Shown here: one piece after another, positions 32,826 through 42,138 of the stretch
Numbering within the stretch: the first letter of the stretch is position 1
How the letters are laid out: the number at the start of each line of letters is the position of its first letter
Made by a program: the position numbers and the translations under genes
Notes under the pieces: model-generated
Told to the model about the DNA's origin: nothing
Seen by the model: only the letters and a program-made list of their open reading frames with translations
Database searches by the model: none
Source of the DNA: Gongronella butleri
Taxonomy: Eukaryota > Mucoromycota > Mucoromycetes > Mucorales > Cunninghamellaceae
NCBI GenBank assembly: GCA_025201375.1
Contig: JAIWZP010000019.1
Span: forward strand, 372,001 to 436,000
Direction: 5' to 3'
DNA length: 64,000 bases

Positions 32826-33096
32826 AAGAAAAAGAAAAAGAAAAAAAGAAAGAAAGAAAAGCAAAGCCAAAAAAAAAAAAAAAAAAAGGATACAAAAATG
32901 TGCGCTCGAAACACGCCAACATTTTTCCCCGCTACGTAGTCACGCTGTTTTGGCAAATGTTCGAGTTCTGCCCAAACGCGCTTGTGCGAGGGTCGTCGCG
33001 TCAAAATGTCGGAGTGCCGCTTTTGGAATGTTGCGCCACCGCCCTTCATTTTTTCCCGCGCGCGTTTGTTGTTCTTTTTGCCTTTCTTTCGCGTCC
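32375..33096. other. Intergenic region with long purine tract
   Basis: Spacer between the divergent Med30-like gene and the six-HTH gene. It contains an unusual purine-only tract, essentially A with scattered G, from about 32791 to 32888. Open frames across it are K/R-rich artefacts of that tract. No TATA element was identified. Confidence 0.5.
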
Positions 33097-34137
33097 ATGT
33101 ATTATCCTAAAGATCTCGATCCGACCAAAAGCAAGGATATCGAATTCTATTTGCGAAAAGGGCTGTCGGATGTACACACAGCGCTTCTGTGTGATGTCAG
33201 CTTTCACGCTGTAGGCCGCGAGCGACGAAAGCGAAACTTTTCAACGATCGCCCCGTCCGTTGTCAAAAAGGTGAAGAAGCTGCTTAACCAAGGGCAAGAA
33301 AAGAAGCATATCGCTTGGAACTGTGGCGTCAAAATGTCGGCGGTGTTCGAATACGAGCAGGAGATCAAGGTCGTCCTCGCCATGGAAAAGTTATTTTGGG
33401 CGATGGACAAGAGAACCAAGGATGATATCAAGCTCCTTTTCCATGATGGCATTCCCACCGTAGACATCGCCGAAATTTGCGAAGTGACAGAGCGTGCAAT
33501 TCGACGCGTGCTATATTTAAGCTACATCCCTGAAGAACGCTCTCATACCCACGATGCGGACATCGTCGACAGGATCTACGATCAGCTCACCAGGTGTGAC
33601 CCAATCAAGACGGTCGCGCAGGATTGTGGTGTCAAATTCCGCACTGTCACCCTTGTGCGCAACAAATACAACCTCAAAGACCACCATCTCGGTGTCCATC
33701 TCAGCAAGGACAAAATTGACGAGATTAGACAATGTCTGCTGCGCGGCATGCCGTCCACAGCCGCGTCAAGATCGTGCGGCATACACTCAGAGGCGATCCT
33801 CAACATTGCCAGGCAATACAACATCCCGCTTGCCTATGCCCAAAAACGCATGACGCCCGCCATGAGAGAAGAAATGAAACGGCGCCTCGAGCAGGGTGAA
33901 AGCTGCCGCGTCGTTGCCGCAGCATGTGGCGTCTGCGAGACCACCGTGAGGAAATGCATAAAGGCAATCAAGATCGCCTCGCAGTCTGCTGCCACGCTCG
34001 TCATTAACGAGCAAAAAATCGAGACTCCGCCACAGACGACCGAAAACGCTCTCTCCAACATGCCAACCAGTGCACCCAGTGCACCATCTAGACGAATTGA
34101 ATTTTTAGACGAAATCCCCTTTTGCATTCTTATTTAG
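33097..34137 (+). CDS. Unrecognised protein with six tandem helix-turn-helix units
   Basis: Intronless 346-residue frame starting MYYPKDLDPTKSKDIEFYLR. It is built almost entirely of six related units of about 40 residues (about 10-43, 51-88, 103-143, 152-192, 202-242, 252-292); the last four repeat every 49-50 residues. Each unit has a helix ending in a Gly-containing turn, then a helix-turn-helix like A..CGV...TV: examples are HIAWNCGVKMSAVF, IAEICEVTERAIRRV, VAQDCGVKFRTVTLV, ASRSCGIHSEAILNI and VAAACGVCETTVRKC. This pattern is that of homeodomain-like/resolvase-like HTH DNA-binding folds. No catalytic domain is attached. The tail is P/S/T-rich. Function is unknown; a DNA-binding regulator or a domesticated transposase-derived protein are both possible. 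The next feature downstream is a fold-back transposon. Confidence 0.7.
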   Translation: MYYPKDLDPTKSKDIEFYLRKGLSDVHTALLCDVSFHAVGRERRKRNFSTIAPSVVKKVKKLLNQGQEKKHIAWNCGVKMSAVFEYEQEIKVVLAMEKLFWAMDKRTKDDIKLLFHDGIPTVDIAEICEVTERAIRRVLYLSYIPEERSHTHDADIVDRIYDQLTRCDPIKTVAQDCGVKFRTVTLVRNKYNLKDHHLGVHLSKDKIDEIRQCLLRGMPSTAASRSCGIHSEAILNIARQYNIPLAYAQKRMTPAMREEMKRRLEQGESCRVVAAACGVCETTVRKCIKAIKIASQSAATLVINEQKIETPPQTTENALSNMPTSAPSAPSRRIEFLDEIPFCILI

Positions 34138-34665
34138 ACAATGCCTTTTTTTATTTTATTTTGCCCTCATTCTGATGTCGCTTCTAATGACTACATCCTT
34201 GCTTAATTTCTAATTATTGGATCATACAGTATTTCAACTCTTTACAATAAAAAAAACTACTATGATGACTTCGCTTGCGTCAAGCCTGTAGGCTCAATTC
34301 GTCAATTGTGCTGTCGAGTTACTACAGTTGTACTGCATAAAATCATTTTTCACAAAGCAAACTGTGTCTGCGCACGCTTCAAGTCGTGATTTTTCTACAG
34401 TATGATAGTGAGACCACTCTCAAGGTGCTGCAGTCTACAGTATCTTTGTTGAGTTTGCCTTGAGATATCATAAAAAAATCGCGGTATCATATTTTGTGTT
34501 TTTTTACTGTATACGAAAGCCAGCCAATTGACGACCAAGTTTCATGACGTTGTTATCGATGAAGAAGGTGAGTTTACCTTGTGATGGCGTAAAATATCGA
34601 AGCCAATTGGATTGTTTTGTGTTGAAATTGAACATTTTTGCAAATTTCACAAAACCTCTACAGTA
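34138..34665. other. AT-rich spacer with TACAGTA motifs
   Basis: No gene was seen. The region is AT-rich and contains CTACAGTATGATAG (about 34396), TCTACAGTATC (about 34433) and TCTACAGTA (about 34658), part of a motif cluster that continues to 37335. Confidence 0.5.
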
Positions 34666-35669
34666 CAGTGCCCGGACAAAAAAAAGTTTCGCTGTGCATA
34701 ATTCTCTGCAGTGCAAGGTATCAATTAATCGCGTTAATCTCTGCTGTATTGATCAATAATGGCTCCAGTGATATGAAATTTTGCAGGAACAATGATTTAA
34801 AAGTAAAAAAGCAATTCTAAAATTATGAAATGGCTATGCCAAGCGGGTATTGAAATAGATCAAAAAAGGGATACCTGACGCGTCACGCGACGCGACGCGT
34901 ACCTACGCGTATACAATGGCCTGTGGAGATGAATTGACGTTATGAACACCATCTCCAATTTTTTTGCAACGAGTGCAATGATGCCTAATTGTATTTTAAG
35001 AATCAATTCCATGTTACATGCATTGCATCGGTGCTGTGATCGAATAATGTAAAATCATCATGTGACACGCTTCACGCGTCAGTTGCATCTGGAATAACAA
35101 TTGCCATCTCTGTTATCTAATTTTAATCCCTAGTTGGCTTAAAACCATTGTACTTATTTAATTTGAAGGACTAGAATAGACTGTTATCGATTGGTTGACC
35201 AGTAGGAGCACTACGACCATGTTACGAAGGAAATCGCGACTTTTGACGCGTCTGACGCGTGACGCGTGTCACATGATGAATTTTACATTATTCGATCACA
35301 GCACCGATGCAATGCATGTAACATGGAATTGATTCTTAAAATACAATTAGGCATCATTGCACTCGTTGCAAAAAAATTGGAGATGGTGTTCATAACGTCA
35401 ATTCATCTCCACAGGCCATTGTATACGCGTAGGTACGCGTCGCGTCGCGTGACGCGTCAGGTATCCCTTTTTTGATCTATTTCAATACCCGCTTGGCATA
35501 GCCATTTCATAATTTTAGAATTGCTTTTTTACTTTTAAATCATTGTTCCTGCAAAATTTCATATCACTGGAGCCATTATTGATCAATACAGCAGAGATTA
35601 ACGCGATTAATTGATACCTTGCACTGCAGAGAATTATGCACAGCGAAACTTTTTTTTGTCCGGGCACTG
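34666..35669. mobile_element. Fold-back, Tc1/mariner-like non-autonomous element
   Basis: A 1004-bp element made of two nearly identical inverted arms, 34666-35082 and 35252-35669, around a 169-bp spacer. The ends read CAGTGCCCGGACAAAA and its complement, and are flanked by TA on both sides (34664-34665 and 35670-35671), as expected for Tc1/mariner insertion; the flanks actually share TACAGTA. I saw only a one-base indel near the inner end of the arms (ATCATC versus ATTCATC) and one substitution (CGCTTC versus CGCGTC). No transposase is encoded. Each arm carries a compact cluster of ACGCGT sites (left arm about 34878-34911). Confidence 0.85.
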
Positions 35670-36255
35670 TACAGTATCTTCTTTCACACTGCAAATCATT
35701 TACAGTAATGGTCGAATCGCTCAGTACGGTGGTACTGTTGTATATCATCATACTGTACTTTGAAAAAAGTTTTTCTGTGCGCTTCTTTTCAGCAAGGCGT
35801 TGAAAACCAGAGGTTAGCTGAGTCGATGTGCGAATGAATCCAAAATACTGTATCGACATTTTCACAACAAGAAGTGTATGATAACATTTTCTTGTCAAAT
35901 TACTGTATTCTTCGATCGCTGTGAAACTTACATCGTTCGAATCAGACGAGCTCGGACGTCATTTTCAGAATGTTTGTTTGCCCGATACTGTACATACAGT
36001 ACAGTACTGTAAAGTACAGTACATGCATGACCTTTGTACAGTACGCTTGTGATGATGAAAAAAGCCATTGTTCAAAAAACATTATGATATGATACAAAAA
36101 TAATTTTCAACCTCGATGTTGCTCTCGGCAACTGATTAATTACTGCTGTACAGTACGGTACAGTACAGTAGACAACAACACACGGCGCTTTTACTGTAAC
36201 GTGTCGAAGCAAGACACCTTTTGCATCTCTATCATACTGTACGTACAGTACGTAT

Positions 36256-36395
36256 TGAATGCGACCAGTTTCATCGATGGATGGCTACAGTAGTTGGCTA
36301 CTCAGTAAAAGTTGTTGTAAAACTCACAGAGAAAATCCTCCTGTCCACTTTTTCATCAAAATCTTTGATCGCGATTTGCTCGACAACGGTCTAAA
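36256..36395. repeat. Dispersed repeat C, copy 2
   Basis: Diverged copy of the sequence at 17084-17191: GTTTCATCGATGGAT on the left, and the nearly invariant TTTTTCATCAAAATCTTTGA followed by TCGCGATTTGCTC on the right. Relative to copy 1 it has extra bases in the left half, including a CTACAGTAG motif. Confidence 0.7.
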
Positions 36396-37076
36396 AAACT
36401 TGTGATTTTTATTTCAGTTTTACTAAGAAACAGGGGTGCAAAACATCTAATAGGATGACTTGCAGTGCGCTATCATAGATTGAGTTTTACGTAACTTTTT
36501 GGATCGGTCATTTGATCACCAGGCTGCTGCAGCCCATCACCACTCACAAAAATGTGCAAAATAAAAAATACGTACAAAAAAAATCAGGTCCAGGCAATCC
36601 ACACGCCCTAATTTGGAAGTGACAAACCTTAAATTTTTGAAAAAAATCTTGACCAAAGTAGGCACTTTTCTCAGTCGATCCCGTTCATGCGTCACTCTGC
36701 GCGCTTTTTTCTTACGTTGGCGTGACCTGTCAATTTGTCAGCCAATAGCAAATCGTCGGAGTTACCTGTTTGGGATGTATTGATCACTCGGAGTTCGAAA
36801 TTTCCCAAATTTGGCATTTTCTGAGATTGAAATGTGTGACCCCTGAGTGACCCCTGAATTTTTCAAAAGTGGTTGCAGCGCTTTGGGAGTTTAAGCTTTT
36901 TTGTTGCAATTTTCGCTCTGAATTCGACGCGGCTATTTTTGAGCGGGGTCGACCACGCAGATGGACAGGTGAATGCAAAATTATAGTACTAATAGGAGGT
37001 TTTTGGAATTTTCGAGTCCAAAAAAAATCGGGCGTGCCTATCTTGAGCACTGGGTCGTAGTTCATGCCGGGCCACG

Positions 37077-37200
37077 ATTTTCATTGGCGGGCAGGTAGGC
37101 TGTAAAAAAAATTCTGGAGGCACAGCAGACCGGCAAAAGTTGAAAAATATGTTTTCCAAAAGCAAACTTTTATTTTATGCAGTGTTGCGTGATGCTGTAA
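37077..37200. repeat. Dispersed repeat D, copy 1
   Basis: About 120 bp matching 55000-55122 in the same orientation. Shared landmarks are TCATTGGCGGGCAG(G/A)T, GGCTG(T/C)AAAAA, a run TTTTCC/TTTTTTG with a TTTG stretch, and the end TGCAG(T/C)G followed by CGTGATGCTG. Non-coding; class unknown. Confidence 0.7.
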
Positions 37201-37559
37201 GTATGATACTGTAACCATCATCATGTTGAAGTACAAGCCGATTCAGTGCGGTTGACAAAATTTCAGGCGGATTGGATAGAAAAAAATGTGGAAAAAAGCG
37301 AAGTTCGGCAGTATTGATACAGTATGATACAGTACCAAGCACAACTTGGCCGCCACCGGACAATACGAGGTGCTGCATCATAAGATTTATAAACCTACTA
37401 CTACAGCTGGGCCAATGCATGTGCGCCAATGACCCAATGTTACTCTCAAGAGCTGCTTTTTTTTTTGTGTGATGCAAGGCAACTCCGCTTTTGCGCGTGG
37501 TATTTTCGTGTGAATGGCAACAGGGGAAGGCGCACCTCTCTTCTCTCTTTTGCCTTGCC

Positions 37560-38606
37560 ATGTACAGAGCAGTGACAACACTGGCACGACGCGTTTCTGC
37601 GACTTGCGTGCGACACCACTCCACAGTGACCGTGGAACAGGGCGTGTCAAACACTGGCAATCGCCTACGTATTGCTGAGGAACGCTACTGCGCTGATCAT
37701 TCGACGCCACTGCCGACGACACTAGATCAGGCTCTGCGCGCGCTCACGGAAGACACTATTCGAGAGTTTCCAAACGCGCATATGATGAGCAGCACGGCTG
37801 CAGCCATGTTTTTGAGGCAATGGTGCTTTGTAGCGCGCCCGCGCAGCGTCCTCGAGATTGGCACATTCACGGGCGTCAGCACGCTTGCCATGGCCTCTGC
37901 CCTGTCGCCCGACGCGCGCTTGGTGTCACTCGAAAAGGACCCCGAGCCACTTGCTCTTGCATCAAAATACATTGAGAAAATGGGACACGCGTCAAGCGTC
38001 ACATTTATGCAAGGAGCTGCCGAAGACAGGTACGTGAAAATAGCAAACGGAGCAAGGTGGCGCAGTCGAACGGCATTTTTTTTAACTCTTCTGCAGCCTG
38101 CGTCAGCTTGCTGAACAAAAACAATCTTTTGATTTTATTTTCTTGGGTAAGCATTGATGATTAGCATGACAAAAACAAAGCGCTGACTCTTTTTTCGCAA
38201 TCAGACGCGGACAAGGGTGGCTACATTTCGTACCTGGATCATGTTTTGAATAACGACATGCTTGCTGAACATGGGTCCATGCTGGTCGACAATGGTAAGA
38301 CAAGGTTTCCACGTGATTCGCATGAATAACCAGGCTCTCAATGCTTTGCTTTTAGTGCTCTATTGGGGCCAGGTCCATCGGCTGGCGGGTGGCTATGAAG
38401 ATGTAAGCAGATTGCAATTGCATGAATTTTGCTCCTTATTGACCGTTCAATTGATTGTGTAGGACAATGTGCAAGCCTCAAAGAATATCCGACGCATGGC
38501 GCGCAAGGTGCACGCTTTCAATGAGCATGTTAAGCGCGAACCACGCGTCCAAGCGTCCATGTTGCCTGTTTTTGATGGTTTCACCATCTTGACTCTTCGT
38601 AAATGA
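37560..38606 (+). CDS. SAM-dependent O-methyltransferase (COMT/CCoAOMT type)
   Basis: 266-residue class I methyltransferase of the Methyltransf_3 family. Exons: 37560-38029, 38097-38146, 38205-38294, 38356-38402, 38463-38606. The start gives MYRAVTTLARRVSATCVRHH, an arginine-rich N-terminus that could target mitochondria. SAM-binding motif I is SVLEIGTFTGVSTLAMA (residues 96-112), followed by the acidic LVSLEKD strand, the metal-site motif FLDADKGGY, and MLVDNVLYWGQV, the family's DN(V/A)L-x-x-G block. The C-terminus FDGFTILTLRK is the usual last strand. The acceptor substrate (catechol-like or other) cannot be told. Convergent with the FAD dehydrogenase, 114 bp apart. Confidence 0.88.
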
Positions 38607-38720
38607 CACCCTCTCTTATTTCCCTCGCTCTATTCCCTTTGATTCCATCTCAATTGTGGGATAAATATTATTGTTTTTCAGTGTATTAAATTAAATTTTC
38701 AAGAAGTCACGCCTTATTGC

Positions 38721-40659
38721 CTACTTGGCGCGTTGTGCAGCGAGTGTTCCCGCTTTGCGGCCCAGGATGGAACCAAGTGTGAGGCCGCTATGAATAGAAG
38801 ATGAAAAAAAAAGTGAGTAAAAAACGTGTTCCCCATAGTCTTTACTCTTGTTGTACTTGAAACATTGCACTTGGCTGTTTTCATTTCTTTTTTTTTTTTT
38901 GTTTTTACCTTCCACCCGGATAATTGGAATAGAAAAAGCCGACACACTCGCCACAGGCGTAAAGACCGTCAATAGGATCACCATTGGTGTTGATCACGGC
39001 TGCAGAGTGCGGATCAACCTTGAGACCACCAAAGGTGAAGGTGATTCCTGTATGAAAAAAGAATGAATGGATTGATTTTTCCTTTTTTTTGAACTTAAAC
39101 AAGTACCTGTCGTAATCTTGATGGCCATAAAGGGGCCTTGTTCTATTGGCAGTGCCCAATTGGACTTGGCAAGGGGCAGACTACGCGTGGAAGATTGCGT
39201 GGACAGTCCGTCCTTGATGGCAGGATTCCAATTCGCGTCGGGATGCTCGTCGCGATGCGAGTGAACACACGCATTGTACTCGCTGATGGTGTTTAGGAAC
39301 GCGTCACGGTTCTGCAGGCGCCCACGCGTCTGACCGGCAAGCTTTTCGGCAAGTTCTTCAATGGTGTCGGCGTAAATCTTCTCGACCACGTCGTCCGCGT
39401 ACTCTTCGACACGCAAATGCGGGATGGTCTGCTGGTCATACACCTGGTACACAATGCCATCGGGCTGCTTGAGGATTTCTTTGCCAAAGACCGCATACGT
39501 GTAATTGCGGAAGTCCATGCCTTCGTCAACAAAGCGCTCGCCGTGCAAATTGACCATGATACCCAATGGATAGCCGCTCTTTGTGTACTGGTTTGTCAAA
39601 ACCACGTCGCCTTTATGAGCGGCCGAGTTGGCATCCCTTTGTGAAATTGCAAAAAAAAAAAAAAGCATAAGCCTTTGCACGCGACGTGACTTGAAATAAA
39701 ACCTCACCAGCACGTCGCATGCGACGATGACCATCCACCGGCCGTGGCGGCAAAGCAATCACGCTGGGCCATCAGGAGGCCATCACCCGTGTTGTAGGGT
39801 GTACCGCGCACATGCGCGAGGTCCCATCCGGGGCCGAGGTATTGAGCACGCAAAGATGGGCTCGACTCAAAGCCGCCACACGCGAGAATGACGCCGCCAC
39901 GGCTTTCAAGCGACAAGACGCGTCCCTCGTGATGGACGCGAATGCCCTGGACAGCAATGGAGTCTGGACGCGTCCAAAGCCCGAGACATGGCGTACCATA
40001 CGCGACTTTTACGCCCTTGTCGCGCGCAGCTTGCTCCCATTGGTGCATGAGGCCCTTGCCGCCGTCCACGGTCGACAAGGCAAGGCCGCCCCAGAATTTA
40101 AAGCGTCCCTGCACTTTGTAGGCCTGGCGATGGAAGCTCAGGCGGAATTGGATACCCAGAGAGTGCATCCACGTCATTGTAGCACGGCTCTGTTCCACAA
40201 GAACCTTTGCCAACACCGGGTCTGCCCGGCCCTGCGTGACACGCATAATATCGCCATAGAAATCGTCTTTTGTGTAAGGATCCACGTCCACCAACGCAGC
40301 GGTGGCGTCGTCCAGCCCGTACAACAATGGCTTCAGGTCATCCAAACCATCAAACACCGTGCGCATCGCACCTATCGAGACGTGCGTGGGGACAAAACCA
40401 TAAAATCATGTTTAAAAAGCGATCTTTCCATCCACTCATGTTGCTTGCCAGGTACCCACGTGACCTCACGAGCTTTTTTTTTTTTGGCCTCCACGTTACC
40501 TGCGGTGAAGAAGGAATTGCCACCTCGATAGTCATTTTCTTCTTTGGCTTTTTCAACGAGCAGTACGTGTTCTGCACCTTGCTCTTTGGCTGCCAATGCC
40601 GCGGCAAAGCCTGCATTGCCTCCACCCACAACGATCACATCCCAAACTTGGTCTTGCAT
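38721..40659 (-). CDS. FAD-dependent dehydrogenase of the fumarate reductase/TcuA type
   Basis: 519-residue flavoprotein of the FAD_binding_2 family (fumarate reductase, ketosteroid dehydrogenase, tricarballylate dehydrogenase TcuA). Exons in order: 40659-40500, 40371-39708, 39636-39107, 39047-38909, 38787-38721. The start [20 protein letters not shown] carries the GxGxxG FAD motif; GGNSFFTAG follows. Later landmarks are [30 protein letters not shown] (split by an intron inside the Trp codon), [25 protein letters not shown], and the closing FAD contact [12 protein letters not shown] ahead of [16 protein letters not shown]. The pattern is closest to TcuA-like enzymes, so a small carboxylic acid substrate is plausible but unproven. 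No membrane anchor or transit peptide is evident. Confidence 0.87.
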
Positions 40660-41675
40660 TAAATTAATTGGATAAGCGAGAAAGCTGACAGTGAACAGAA
40701 AAAAAGGAAAAAAAAAAAAGAGGGGCCCCTTTTTTTTTTTTTTTTTTGCAAAATTAGCCTTTTTGGCCCAGTTCAGGATCAGCTGCGGTGAGCAATTTGA
40801 TAAAAAAATATGGCGAAACCCGGGCGGCACACGCGGGGTAAAGCTCGTTGTGTGGGGCTCAGGGCGGGGAGCTCACGCGTCTCATCCAACCGGTTTGTTC
40901 CTTGAGTTCCCGCGTCTTCCAGCAGCTCACACACGAAAACAAAAATCTCCTTGCCCGACCCAATACAATGTTTCAATGCATGGCGGCCCGTCCCGACGCG
41001 AAAAAAATTCTTGACAATCGAAAAAGAAGTGTTGCACCCTGTAAACCGTGCACCTAGCCTGAATGAAAGGTTACCGTTTTACCTTGTTTTGCACAAAGAA
41101 GACTTATTTGGCTGCTGCTCCATCTGAACTTTATCACATCCCCGGGACGCGCAAGAAAGAAAAAAAAACGGCCCAGATCACAGGTCTGACTGACATGCAT
41201 GAAGCGCGAAGCGCGTCGAAAAAGATAAAAAGAGAGCAATCTGCGCCGTCTTCGCGCCATTGGTAGCTTGAGATGTGCAAAAACATAGACAACACGTCTC
41301 TTTATCATACACAACCGAGAGCTCCATTGCAAAAGGATGCTTGGCGGACAGAGTCCATGGTGCCTCGCGCGCAAATAAAAGCCAAAAAAGAAAAAAAACA
41401 GGGTTTGGTGTGTTGTCGGGATCCTGAACAAAGGCAGACTCCGGTCTAACCACTCGTCTGCTGGATCGGCGGATTAAAGTTCAAATGAAATTATCCCACA
41501 CAACTCTAAATGGGCAACAATTGTCCACACAAGTTGATTTTCTTGCTTGTAAAGTTTGTCAGCTTCTGTTCACATCGCCAAAGGGGCCAGATCGAGCAGT
41601 GCAGGGTGATTACGGGATCCTAAGACAAAATGGGTAAGAAGCAAATCGCGCGAGGGCGTAGCGAGAGGCTCGGCT

Positions 41676-41734
41676 TGTATGTGTGTATGCGTGTATGCGT
41701 GTGTGCGTGTGTGTGTGTGTATGTGTGTGTGTGG
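41676..41734. repeat. (TG)n microsatellite
   Basis: Imperfect TG dinucleotide repeat interrupted by TATG and CGTG units. It is non-coding and lies between the divergent FAD dehydrogenase and MFS promoters. Confidence 0.85.
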
Positions 41735-42059
41735 GATTCATTGGGCGGCAGGGTCGGGCGGGATATCGAATCGAGGCAAAAAAAAAAAAAATAAAAAATA
41801 AAAAAAAGAAGGAAAAAAAAGGAGACCTTGCAGAAAAAGATGAGCCGACAACTGCAAGGTTGCCCATTTGTCGCGTTCGATGCATCTCAACAAGATATCC
41901 AATTTATCGGACGCTAGGCTTCTCGGGTTGCTCGTGCGAGACAAGCAAAAGGCAGCCTGGAAGGCTTGTCCAATGCATACTTTATGGCCATTTGCCTTTG
42001 TTTTGTGGGGAAGTGCTCCCTTCGTGGGACAACTGGTGGGACAAAAGTTTCCGCCGGCC

Positions 42060-42066
42060 TATAAAT
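42060..42066 (+). promoter_or_regulatory. TATA box of the first MFS transporter gene
   Basis: TATAAAT followed by GGGA, 73 bp upstream of the start codon at 42139. The identical TATAAATGGGA context occurs 132 bp upstream of the EF2 start codon, which strengthens both. Confidence 0.55.
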
Positions 42067-42138
42067 GGGACCTGAATTGCCCCTTTTTGTCTCTTTTTTT
42101 CTCCTCTTTAGGTTTTTTTTATTTTTCTTTTTCCAGCA

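Larger units (their letters stand above)
35672..37559. other. Gene-free region rich in TACTGTA/TACAGTA motifs
   Basis: No gene was recognised between the fold-back element and the O-methyltransferase. It has dense palindromic motifs such as GTACAGTAC and ATACTGTACGTACAGTA (about 35985-36025, 36148-36170, 36235-36252 and 37316-37333). It also contains a copy of repeat C (36256-36395), a short direct duplication GTGACCCCTGA near 36836-36856, and a copy of repeat D (37077-37200). Confidence 0.6.
40660..42138. other. Intergenic region, FAD dehydrogenase to MFS transporter
   Basis: Shared by the divergent FAD dehydrogenase and first MFS gene. No coding region was recognised. It includes A and T runs (40690-40747), a (TG)n-rich microsatellite at 41676-41734, and an A-rich run (41777-41821). 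Confidence 0.5.

Noticed and set aside
32791..33049. Open frames rich in Lys/Arg or Phe across the purine tract
   Set aside because: They are translations of a homopurine run and lack conserved sequence; the HTH gene is better started at 33097.
34504..35898. Small frames in the fold-back arms as a transposase
   Set aside because: They are under 130 codons, mirror each other because the arms are inverted copies, and contain no DDE-type catalytic pattern.
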